From NCBI GenBank assembly GCA_043228905.1, contig JBHGNT010000014.1:20026001-20090000 (forward strand): a DNA stretch of 64,000 nt, written 5' to 3'. Both the position numbers and the translations under genes were made by a program. Below the pieces are notes generated by a model. That model saw only the letters and a list, made by a program, of their open reading frames with translations. It was not told where the DNA came from and searched no databases. This document shows, in pieces, positions 29,834 to 38,507 of the stretch (position 1 is the stretch's first letter; each line of letters opens with the position of its first letter). The DNA comes from Azolla caroliniana. Its lineage: Eukaryota > Polypodiophyta.

Positions 29834-31960
29834 CTAAAAATCCTCTCGGTTTTCGGAACCGAGGGAATCGCGGTTACGTTCGTGGTTCGGCCTTACCGTC
29901 AGAAACTGGACCGAATGGCGCCCGTTTTGGCTTTTGACCCTCGCGTAGGCCGAACCATTGTCCAGCACTTTGGTCTCCATCCGCGCCGCCGTAATGTACG
30001 GTTCTCCCAGAATGACCGGATGCGAAGACGTCTCCTGCACGAAGAAGTGCTGGTCAATCTCGACGTCGCCAATCTTGACCCGCACATTCGGACAGGCCCC
30101 GTGCAGTTCCTCGGTGGCGCGCGTTGCTGCCCTTATTTTCCACCCGTGCTTGGTGTTGATCGGCCATTTGCCCTTCTTATAGAAGTCCATGGACATCAAA
30201 TTGATCTCCGATCCGTGGTCCACCAAAGCTATCACCGGTTCCTGGACATCGCCGATCTTCACCGGGGTTTCCGTGGTCGCTCGGGCCCAGTGTGGTCTCG
30301 AATAGTGGCTTTCCGCCCACTCGTCTCCCAGCGCCATGTCGTCTAGGTGCGTCGTCCGCACTTCCACCGGTCTTTCCGGTTCCGTCTCCGTCGACAGCCT
30401 CTTCCGTTTCACCAAGTCCACGATGGAGTCGTGGAACTCCTTCTTGGCGATCCCTAGCACCTCTCGTAACGACAGCTCCACCTTGCTGTCGAGGATCCGT
30501 TCCTCCAGGACCTTTCGTAAGTCCGTGGTCCTTTCTATCTCCGTCCCCAGACGGTACCCGCCCTTCTGGGGTTTATCTTGCGTACCGGCCCCGCCGGCTT
30601 CGTCCCGTCGTGGCCCGGACCGGGTCTCGTATCGTTGTGAGGGCCCGGTCGTCCCGGGTCTCCCCACCCGCTTCTCTTCTACCAGAGCCTCGTAGTTCTG
30701 GCAAGCAGCTTCCACGAAGCCCGTCCTTTCCTCGACCGGGTCGCTCCACCCGGTCATCTCCCGTACCCGTTTCTCCGCACGGTCTGACTCCTCCCTCTTC
30801 ATCCTCGTATCGGCAAGGCCTTCCAGCACCGTCGGCCAGAATCCGGCTTTGCTTTCCCTCCGGGCCTCGCCGCCCCCGACTCGAATGCCGGCCGACGCCG
30901 AGTAGTGGACGGTTTCCGCGTGTCGGGCTGCCGCCTCTTCCATCACCCTTTTCATACCGCCTTTTCCGTCGTTTCGGCTCAGGGCCCTTCGGGTGTCGCT
31001 GGCATGCACCCGTCCTTCCCACAGGTACACCACCCTGTTCCTCAGCGCCTCCGCGAAGTCGCCGCAGTCCTTCCGAATGTGGCCGACTTCATCGCACCAC
31101 ATGCACCTGTTTCCTGCCGTCGGCCGTCGGTCACGAGCCGGTTCGCCTCCTTCCCTTCGGGCCTGCGCGATTTGGAGGTCCTTTATCGCCTTCGTCAATT
31201 CCTCCAGCGCCGCTCCTCCGGTTGAGCCTCTGACTACGCCGGTCGAAGCCGAACCGGTTTCCAACCACTCCCGGGTCTCTTCTTTGCGCACCTGTGGCGC
31301 TGGTTCGAGCTTCCTTGCTGCGACCGAGCCCGACCCGGTCGCCCCGTTATCCGCCCATTCTCGCCGTTTGTCGAAACGGCCACAGACCTTCCTGACAGCC
31401 GCCCAGTCGGTAGTGAGCCCGTCTTCGGTTTCCAGCAAGAAGCCCACTTGCTCCCGATCCCGCTCGTCGACCGACTTGACAAACAGCAAGACCCGGCTCG
31501 TGTCCAGGATGGTTCGGTCAAGCGCCGAAAGGCGTGCAAAGTTTTCCTCGAACTCCCGGAGGAGCGCCGACGCGTTTCTTCCCTTCCCCGGGGACTCCAC
31601 CCATTCCATGAACCTTCGCTTCGAAAGCCGGAGCGCGTCGTCCAGCCCGTATTTCTCTAGGAGCCGACCTTCGAACTCCTCCCAGGTACGGCTCTCCGTC
31701 CGCACCTCGAGCACCTCCGCATGGATGCTCGGCATCGCCACTCGGGGAAATCCGGCAAGACGCCTTTCTTCCGGAATGTCCCGCATCAGCGTCTCTGCAC
31801 CGTAGGACGCCAAATACTTCGTGGCATCCTTCCCATCGAACCGGCCGATCGTGCCGACGACCGCCTCAATAGCTCTGTCGAGGGCACCGGTGCTCTCGCG
31901 CGCGTTTACAATCCGATCCACGGCCGAAGCCATGGCCTCTGCGAGATCCGACCCCCTCAT
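29834..31960 (-). CDS. Gypsy1 gag-protease
   Basis: 708 codons from the first ATG at 31960; the frame is open further upstream through the primer site. The N-terminal 230 residues are a helical gag-like part (MRDIPEERRLAGFPRVAMPS, YGLDDALRLSKRRFMEW). A CCHC knuckle (CMWCDEVGHIRKDC) lies near residue 290. A retropepsin follows at the C-terminus with DHGSEINLMS, so the usual D-S/T-G reads D-H-G, and a VILGEPYI flap/helix segment. The frame ends in UAG directly after a run of five U, and the -1 frame continues into pol. Confidence 0.88.
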   Translation of the reverse strand: MRGSDLAEAMASAVDRIVNARESTGALDRAIEAVVGTIGRFDGKDATKYLASYGAETLMRDIPEERRLAGFPRVAMPSIHAEVLEVRTESRTWEEFEGRLLEKYGLDDALRLSKRRFMEWVESPGKGRNASALLREFEENFARLSALDRTILDTSRVLLFVKSVDERDREQVGFLLETEDGLTTDWAAVRKVCGRFDKRREWADNGATGSGSVAARKLEPAPQVRKEETREWLETGSASTGVVRGSTGGAALEELTKAIKDLQIAQARREGGEPARDRRPTAGNRCMWCDEVGHIRKDCGDFAEALRNRVVYLWEGRVHASDTRRALSRNDGKGGMKRVMEEAAARHAETVHYSASAGIRVGGGEARRESKAGFWPTVLEGLADTRMKREESDRAEKRVREMTGWSDPVEERTGFVEAACQNYEALVEEKRVGRPGTTGPSQRYETRSGPRRDEAGGAGTQDKPQKGGYRLGTEIERTTDLRKVLEERILDSKVELSLREVLGIAKKEFHDSIVDLVKRKRLSTETEPERPVEVRTTHLDDMALGDEWAESHYSRPHWARATTETPVKIGDVQEPVIALVDHGSEINLMSMDFYKKGKWPINTKHGWKIRAATRATEELHGACPNVRVKIGDVEIDQHFFVQETSSHPVILGEPYITAARMETKVLDNGSAYARVKSQNGRHSVQFLTVRPNHERNRDSLGSENREDF

Positions 31961-31982
31961 CTTCTGCTCTTCCGCCGCCTCT

Positions 31983-32000
31983 TTCACGTCGGGTTCACCA
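31983..32000 (-). other. Gypsy1 primer-binding site, tRNA-Trp type
   Basis: Three bases inside the 5' LTR, the element sense strand reads TGGTGAACCCGACGTGAA. As I remember the plant cytosolic tRNA-Trp 3' end (..TTCACGTCGGGTTCA plus CCA), all 18 bases are complementary. Confidence 0.75.
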
Positions 32001-32003
32001 AGA

Positions 32004-32689
32004 TGTCGGGGTTGCTACGCCCTTGCGTGCAGAAAGGAGGAGGGACCACGGGGGTCTTGGACCGAAGAGCAAGAGAGAGAGAGGAGAAGGAGAGAGAGAC
32101 CCGGTTACACAGAACCGAAGATTGCACAGGGACACGGCCCAACAAACAGAGATCACAAATAAACGCCGACGCAGATGGACGCAACAACGAAAGATATGTA
32201 CTTATGAATGCGGGAGAATAACAGACTAAAGTATTACAACCCACGGTGGGGCACGAAATAGATACTAACGAAAACGAACAGGGCGGCGAACAGATGCCGA
32301 CCCCTGTATGTCGCGACGCACAGAAAAGGGGAAAACAGGTCGGAGGTGCTGCAGGACGCACTCGGGGCGTTCCCCGGAACAGCGCAAGCCTCCTCGAAAC
32401 CTGCACAGGTACGCGATGGAGCAGAAGACAGAGAAAGCAGGAGTGAGAGAGGAGCTTCGAAATCGGTTCGGCAGCACTTCCTCCTCTCCGCGCGAGAGCC
32501 CCGTTCTATTCTTCCTCTTCCTTTTTATATCCCGTCAAGAGGCCGTTTGGCATTAACTGCATACCAACCGAATCTACCCACCTAGGATCCTCGTATGTAC
32601 CTACTTCGTCCTTAGGTACTTCTTGGCGCGCGCGTGCGTGTAGAGCCGTTTTCCCACGCCTTGTTCCTCCGATTCCCCTTGTGGGCGGT
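32004..32689 (-). repeat. Gypsy1 5' LTR
   Basis: 686 bp, identical to 25587-26272 except for one base. It abuts sequence starting tttcttcacg, which differs from the left flank, so no target duplication can be shown. Confidence 0.9.
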
Positions 32690-33227
32690 TTTCTTCACGA
32701 CAACGTGAAGGGCCGGTTCATGTGCGCTATTCACCGATTGCGCCAGGGGACGGTTTTCTTCACAACAACGTGCACGGTCGGTTTCTTGTTGTCGAGAAAC
32801 CTCTGCAAGACGTACACGGTGGGATTGATGACGAGGGCTTTGCATTAGGCAGTGGCGGATGACATGGCTGGGGGTACCATAATAGAGGCAGGGGCCATTG
32901 TCACGTCGATGTTGCCGTTGGGCATCGGTTAATGGTTGGAACTGAGCTTGGTCGATCTCCATTGGGGTACGGTGTCGCAGTCATCCACGTTTGCATGTTG
33001 GATCTGGGCAGGACCACCAGGGTCATGGACCAAGAGGGGAGGAGTTGTCGGGTACCCGAATCCTCTGGGGCTTGCCGCGTTGCCGGTTGGTTTGATCCTG
33101 GATATTCTCTGGACGCGATCGGTAACCGCACAAGAAATGAGAGGGCGCGCCATCGTCCTTGCCGCCCCTTCCACCGATATGTACAAGGGGCCCAAAAGAG
33201 GCACGGGATATGGCACGGTTAACCGTG

Positions 33228-33240
<13 letters not shown>
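32690..33240 (-). pseudogene. gag remnant A of a second Ty3 lineage
   Basis: Minus-strand frames carry MEIDQAQFQPL followed by a zinc-knuckle relic (CLYYGTPSHVIRHC, with Y in place of the second Cys). Upstream in an adjacent frame lies a Pro-rich linker (GFGYPTTPPLLVHD). This order (Pro-rich linker, MEID, CCHC) is that of the gag found in chromovirus-like Ty3 elements of animals, fungi and some non-seed plants. A frameshift and the altered knuckle show it is dead. Near 32690-32790 an approximately 30-bp segment with cggttttcttcac is repeated twice. Confidence 0.6.
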
Positions 33241-33275
<35 letters not shown>

Positions 33276-33369
33276 CACACTCGGTTACAACCAACACCTC
33301 TACACCGGCAACCACACACGCACCCGCTCCTAGACCCTATGCTAAACACACACACACACACACACACAC
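33229..33369. repeat. two (AC)n microsatellites
   Basis: Perfect AC runs lie at about 33231-33272 and 33349-33369, separated by C-rich sequence. They create long spurious Thr/His or Val/Cys open frames on both strands. Confidence 0.95.
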
Positions 33370-33759
33370 CTACACACGCAACGCTCGCTGTGACGCTAGT
33401 TCCACGCGAAGAGGAAGAGGGAGCCTGCATCCTAGGGCCGGTCGGGGAGCTCTCAGGCTCGTTCGCGCAACGGGACGCTTGTGCAGGGCCCGCCTTTTCT
33501 AGAGTGACCGCCTCCTGCACCAAGCCACCTTTAGGGAGCGCACGGGCTCGCTGAAACGAGTGGGGTCTTGCGCGCCAAGGAGGGAGACCTGCCAACGAAC
33601 CACCTAGTGCACGGTCTCCGCATAAGTGACGAAAGCCAGCACTTACACACACACTCGCAGACATGTTGGACCGCAGAGTGCTGAGAGCCAATGAGCAGGA
33701 ACTTAGGGAAAGCACATACAGTTTGCACGCCGCCTGCCACAACTGAACACACCACCTAT

Positions 33760-34205
33760 GCCCGCACACAGAAGACACTGAAACCCTAACAGAAAACAGA
33801 GACAATGCACCCCTACACAAAGATGAAGAGAAGACAAAAGTATATATATGTAAAGGGGAAGATGTAACCCCGGCTTCAAGCCGGGCTACACCCAAAAGAA
33901 GAAGAAGAACTTAACCCTAACAGAGCTTTGCCGCCATGGCTGCGACGCCCAACTTCTCCAAAAGGAGAAGGAGAAGAAGACTACCAAGAAGTTACTAACC
34001 CTAGAAAATTCTTAACAAAATGACCCTCGACCAAAATGGTATACCCTTATGACTCAAAATGGGCAACCCCTTTACAAAGGGCGCTCCCTTCCTTTTATAG
34101 AACAAGGAGAGGGATGCGTAACAATGTGGGATAAATCCCTTATTACATGGGATCCTTTGTCCCGAATTAACTACTCTCCGGCGCCATGATGGCGCCCCTA
34201 TCATT
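33760..34205 (-). other. LTR-like promoter/leader segment
   Basis: In minus-strand sense the segment opens TGATAGGGGCGCCATC and has a good TATA box (ttctataaaagg, about 34093-34104). It continues into a CTTCTC-rich leader and contains a strong hairpin (cccggctt/aagccggg at 33869-33886). It separates gag remnants A and B and could be the LTR of one of them. No second copy was found in the window. Confidence 0.35.
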
Positions 34206-35127
34206 TACACGATTTGTACAAGTGTGAGTGCACATGCTCCACCCCGCCGATTCTTCTGATATTCCTCGGTTTCTCACCATGGCCCGGAATCTTCACGACA
34301 ATGGGGATCGACCTCCATCGGGGTATGAGCACTATTGGAAGAAGGTAGCCTTTGTGTGCTTGGCGAAACTGATATATATGGCCGTGTGAGTGGAGCATTG
34401 CGAGAGGAAGATGGAAAACCTCGAGTCCCCCGTTCCTCTTGTCGAAGCTCAAAAAGACAATTATCACATTGAACGGTTTGGGAGATTACCTGGGACAATG
34501 ATGTGGGTTCCAAAAAGTTTAAGAGAAGAGTCTTGATATCATTTCGGAGGCCTCGACGAAACTGGTCGCATAAAGCTTGCTCATCCCAGCTGACATCGCA
34601 TGCGATCTGACGAAACTCTGAAGCATAAACGAAAGCTGAACGTGAGCCTTATTGTAAGAATAGAGTTTCGTGAGTGCCGTTCGTCGCTGATTTGTCTCTC
34701 CGAATGTGGCTTCAAGCTCCGCAAGGAAGGCAGAAAAGTTGTCTAGGAGGGGTGATGAGGTCTCGATCAATGGTGCAAACCACGCTTGTGCCGGCCCAGA
34801 GAGAAGGCTGCCAACGAGGCCGACCCAAGAGAAATCACTAGCATAACATTGGGGTTGTAAGCGGATGATAAGCCGAATTTGATTGATGAAGCCACTAAGA
34901 TGTGCCCTCGGGCCGTTGAATTTGTCAGGTAGGCTGACGTTAGGTTCGAGGACATATGAATGGGAAGAGGAAGGGGTTGGGTTAGATGCTGACGGAAGGT
35001 GAGGCTCAACGGGTGAAGGATTGCTGGATGTGCTATTTTGAAGCTCTCACAATGACTGACGAAGGCTTTCATTTTCTTGAAGTTGCTCCAAGGCTGCCAT
35101 TACTTGGTTTAAGGCCGAGTCGGACAT
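34205..35127 (-). pseudogene. gag remnant B of a second Ty3 lineage
   Basis: From an ATG at 35127, minus-strand frames read a helical N-terminus (MSDSALNQVMAALEQLQ), then a capsid-like gag core (SLLSGPAQAWFAPL, FLAELEATFGETNQRRTA) and later CDNCLFELRQEERG and TPMEVD. These motifs are diagnostic of a Ty3 gag of the kind that ends in a CCHC knuckle. At least three frame breaks separate them and the knuckle is decayed. It is the same gag type as remnant A but a separate copy. Confidence 0.7.
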
Positions 35128-35139
35128 GGTAACAAGAAG

Positions 35140-35500
35140 AGAAGGTGAACAAACTGTCACGGAAGTAGACGAGGGCAAGGACAAGTAGGCGAGCTCAATA
35201 TTAAGAAAGAGAGAAAGATAGATATATAGATAGAGAGGAGCATAGACAAGAGAACAAGAGAGAGAGAGAGGGTAGACAAAAGAGCGAGAACTAAATTATG
35301 CTTCTGTAACTGGTGTTGTTCACCTTGATTGTAATCAAGGTGCACCAAAGTATTTATACAAGAATGTGGTGGTATGCATGTAAGCTAGGAAACATCTAGA
35401 GAATGCATGGAAACTTCTAGAGAGTGCATGGAAACTTCTAGAGAGTGCATGTCTATGCATTCTCTAGAAGTTTCTTGAAAGTTCTAGTGATTAACTTACA
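35140..35500 (-). other. possible 5' LTR/leader of gag remnant B with palindromes
   Basis: Directly upstream of remnant B in its sense are GA-rich simple repeats, a perfect 22-bp palindrome (10-bp arms caccttgatt) at 35321-35342 and a TATA-like tatttata at 35351-35358. After these comes a 21-bp tandem unit (tgcatggaaacttctagaga) at about 35404-35450, whose inverse follows at 35455-35475 to form a long hairpin. Confidence 0.45.
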
Positions 35501-35542
35501 ATGCAATAGGTTGAAACTTATACAATACAATAATGCATAGAT

Positions 35543-35612
35543 GGAATGTAGCTCAATTGGTAAGGTTGCCCAATAAGACTAAGAGGTCATGGGTTCAACC
35601 CCCTACATTCCA
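35543..35612 (+). other. tRNA-like sequence with pol III A and B boxes
   Basis: A 70-base stretch has perfectly pairing ends (ggaatgtag/ctacattcc, 9 bp), an A-box-like tagctcaattgg and a B-box gggttcaacccc. The D and anticodon arms do not fold properly, so it is not a functional tRNA. A tRNA-derived SINE head or tRNA pseudogene is more likely. It sits about 45 bp upstream of the plus-strand LINE coding remnant. Confidence 0.55.
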
Positions 35613-35654
35613 TCGTGTCTATGACAATCGTGGATCGATATCACATCAAGAATA

Positions 35655-36740
35655 ATGGATATAAACATTAATTCCTCACAAATTGTGGGGGACATCGATA
35701 TGGGAATCATTGATTCAATAAAGAGTAATGTGATGGTTGAATGCAATCGTGAAAGGGAAGAATTTAGAAGTTCTAGGAGGTTTAAGGGTTTTGAAGAAGT
35801 TAATGAGAAGAAATTAACATATGTTAAGGCAATACATGTAGATGAAGTTGACAAGGATCGTCGTAATTGGGATAGTTTATGGGGAATTGCCAATACCTTG
35901 TTGTCTGATTTTGTGGAAGAAAATAAAAATGCAACAAAAGAATGCATCAATGAGGATGTGCATGATGTGGAAGTTGATGCTAAGGCAATGTTGCAATCTT
36001 TTGATGTATTCTATGATTGTGCGGTTATATTATTTTTTACCGGGAAACTCCCATATATAAATTGGATTAAACAATGGTTGAACACAATTCTATCACCGAG
36101 TTGTGTTGAGGATATATTTGCAAGACCACAAAGGTTTTATGGTAGTATTTAGTTCCCCTGAACATCAAAGTGCATTGTTGGCTATAGTTCCAGTGTTTTT
36201 TGATAAACGATTAGTGCATGTAATGCAATGGTCCCCCGTAGTGGACTATCATGCTTTGTTTTGGATGTGGTGAATAGGGTCACTTTATGGCGGAATGCTA
36301 ACGGCATTGTCCTTGAACTTTAGAGGTTCCTAATGAAGGGAATGGCAAGGAAGTATTGGGGAGAGATGTTGGTGTGTTAGATATTGAAGTTGTTAAGGAC
36401 GAAGGAATATCATCTACAGTAGGTTATAAAGAGGTCTCACCTCAAGGTTTGGGCCCTAAGAATAAGGGAACTCAATCTATGGATATGAAAAAACAAAGTT
36501 TAGTGTTTATAGATAAGGGGGAAAAACCGTTGGATAGAACTAGTGATGTTGTTGATAAAGATTGGCATCAAGTTAAGGGCAAGTCAAAGGGGAAATCAAT
36601 GAATATTCAATGTAATAGTTTGCCCACTACTCGTGAGACTACGTGGCAAGGTAATTCAGGAACTAGGGAGGGTCCTCAAAAAGCTCCTTGGCAACGACAA
36701 TTTACGGATAAGGGATTTACCCCTTCACCTTCAATTTGAT
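35655..36740 (+). pseudogene. L1-type LINE ORF1 remnant (DUF4283-like plus CCHC)
   Basis: An open stretch of 165 codons (35655-36152) runs, after a frameshift, into sequence with the pattern of the plant LINE/retroelement DUF4283 domain: GFMVVFSSPEHQSALL, FFDKRLVHVMQWSP. A zinc-knuckle relic then follows at about 36253-36295 in which the spacer carries a stop (CFGCGE-stop-GHFMAEC). A lysine- and serine-rich tail continues to about 36740. It is the 5' part of the split LINE that resumes at 49838. Confidence 0.65.
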
Positions 36741-36935
36741 TCATTGGGACGGTTGTAAATTCATCAAATTCTCGAGGTTTTCATCAAGTAGGAGGACCTA
36801 AACAAAAGATTTCGATAGACAACCCTAAGGATGTGGTGCATGAAAATCCATACGCAACATTGGAACATGCTTTCACTAGTTTCATCACATCGGTTGCTCT
36901 AAAGGAGCAAGTGCACCCATAACATTGTTGATTGA

Positions 36936-37901
36936 ATGAAAGTGGTAAAATGGAATGTGAGATGGGCATGTTCTCCTCATAAGAAGTATATATTATGGGA
37001 AACTTTGTTAAGTAAAGAATGGGATGTATTATGTGCAGTTGAGCATAAGTGTCATGAGTTAGCAGGATCCTTAGTTCATTTGTGTAGATATTCATCATTC
37101 TATGACATCTTAATAATCATTATTCAGGTGTGGTATTAATCATGTAGGATAAATATTATCCTCAAGTGGTGCACATTGATCCTTATGGTCAGTTTTTGGT
37201 TCTAGAAATCACTTTTTTGGGCGAGGTTGTGTGGGTGGTTGGGATTTATGCCCCTAACCAAGCCACTCAACGTATTGCATTATGGGGCTCACTCCATCAA
37301 ACCCTATGTGTGGGCTGTCCAGGATTACTTATGGGTTATTTTAACATGTCTGTTCATGCATCTCAATCTACGTCTAAACATTCAATCATAAATGATCTTG
37401 AGCAACTTGTTTGGGATTCATTGGTTATGGAGGTTCTGAAATAAGATGTTTGGACATGGTTGTGTGGGAATAATCCAGGTTTTACCTTCCAATCCGCTCA
37501 ACATAGACAAACATGGAGTCGGTTAGATAGAATTTATGTGATCACGATGATTCTTTTTTATCGACATCACTTTGTATGACAGTTCTACAAGATGTAGGAA
37601 CACAACAAGTGAATCTTAAAAGAGTTAAAGCATGGGATATCACATTATGAAACATTAAGATAATTCATCGTATGTGTGGAGTAACTAATGCTCAACGAAG
37701 AAGAGGTCTTCTTCGACAATTCTCACAAGTTCTGTCCAGGTGTAATGCATTATTGATACATGCACCATTAGGTGATGAGCTTTTGGATATCAGAGTCAAT
37801 TGCATGTTATTATTTCTCAGTTGCAATGCCAAAGTTATCGTTATGCTAAGATGTGACAAGTTAGGGATGAGCTCATAGATAATCAATGCCAATCTCATTT
37901 G
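36936..37901 (+). pseudogene. L1-type LINE endonuclease remnant
   Basis: Reads the start of the apurinic-type endonuclease (MKVVKWNVRW, then CAVEHKC). A frameshift follows, and then VVGIYAPNQATQRIALWG, GYFNMS (in place of GDFNM) and SRLDRIYV. These are the ordered motifs of the EEP nuclease at the N-terminus of plant LINE ORF2. Several stops show it is inactive. The sequence breaks at the target motif 37888-37901 and continues at 49838. Confidence 0.8.
37888..37901. other. target-site motif copy 1 (gccaatctcatttg)
   Basis: Matches 48594-48607 exactly over 14 bp. Together these two copies flank the segment 37902-48593 and are read as the target duplication of a retroposition event into the plus-strand LINE. 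Confidence 0.65.
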
Positions 37902-38031
37902 TTATTTTTTTCCAAAAAAATATTCTTCAGTAGTAGAAATTCTACAAACATGACGAAATGATTAGTTTGACAACATTATAAAAGTTGTAGCCATGACAAG
38001 TCAATAAGAGAGCTCAAAGACTCAGAGTGGA
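37902..38031 (-). mobile_element. 3' tail of an inserted retrocopy (LINE-like end)
   Basis: In minus sense this ends with a small palindrome (gtagaa-a-ttctac), a T-run, GG and an A-run (tttttttggaaaaaaa), the same layout as other LINE 3' ends in the window. The rest of the insert, interrupted by Gypsy2, is the PPR fragment at 48.1-48.6 kb. Confidence 0.55.
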
Positions 38032-38036
38032 CAACT

Positions 38037-38455
38037 TGTTATTCTCTGACCGGACAAGGCCTAACACAAGGTGTCACGGAGACACTTCACCAAAGGGTGA
38101 TTACGGCATAGGATTAAGACTCAACGATTACACCGACTTACGTAGGTTACACGATTAAAGCGCTTTTGTTAATTACACGCGTAAGATATAACAGTAAGTA
38201 CAGAACGGAAATCAACACAGAAGTATAAACACCATACGCTCTATTAATTATCCGCTGCGATTACAATGGGGTCCGGGCCTTTAAATAGGTTTCCGGCCCG
38301 TAGTACAAAACGGTGCCTATCGCACCTATTCGGGATCCGTCCGGATCTGGAACGACATACCGTTTCCAGTCCGTCCGTCCACACTATGCTTATTTACAAC
38401 CATACTTAATTAATTTCTTCACTCCGTATTTTGGACTCCTTGCCGGCCGGTAACA
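38037..38455 (-). repeat. Gypsy2 3' LTR
   Basis: 419 bp, TGTTA..TAACA. In element sense a TATA-like tatttaaagg lies at about 38278-38287. Differs from the right LTR by four transitions, three of them within CCG/CGG contexts or next to them. No purine-rich tract directly abuts it on the internal side (the adjacent internal sequence is catggcacgcccg). Confidence 0.95.
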
Positions 38456-38507
38456 CATGGCACGCCCGTGGGACAGTACCTTGTACGTCGAACCCTTCTC
38501 GGCCCCT

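Larger units (their letters stand above)
25587..32689 (-). mobile_element. Gypsy1: young Ty3/gypsy LTR retrotransposon (7.1 kb)
   Basis: Two 686-bp direct repeats bound gag-pro and pol, both read on the minus strand. The LTRs differ at a single position (A at 25687 versus G in the right copy), so the insertion is very recent. The element is strikingly GC-rich against AT-rich flanks. A primer site lies next to the right (5') LTR and a G-rich tract next to the left (3') LTR. No matching target duplication was found, and the outer end of the LTR does not finish in CA, so one boundary may be truncated or rearranged. Confidence 0.92.

Noticed and set aside
26305-31805. Many 60-313 codon plus-strand open frames opposite Gypsy1
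   Set aside because: They are antisense shadows of GC-rich gag-pro and pol, with no recognisable domain; the same holds opposite Gypsy2 and copia.
33023-33895. 290-codon minus-strand open frame with Cys-Val repeats
   Set aside because: It is kept open by two AC microsatellites and overlaps a gag remnant in another frame; composition is not protein-like.
35543-35612. Functional tRNA gene
   Set aside because: Only the acceptor-like pairing and A/B boxes are good; the D and anticodon arms cannot fold and no anticodon can be assigned.
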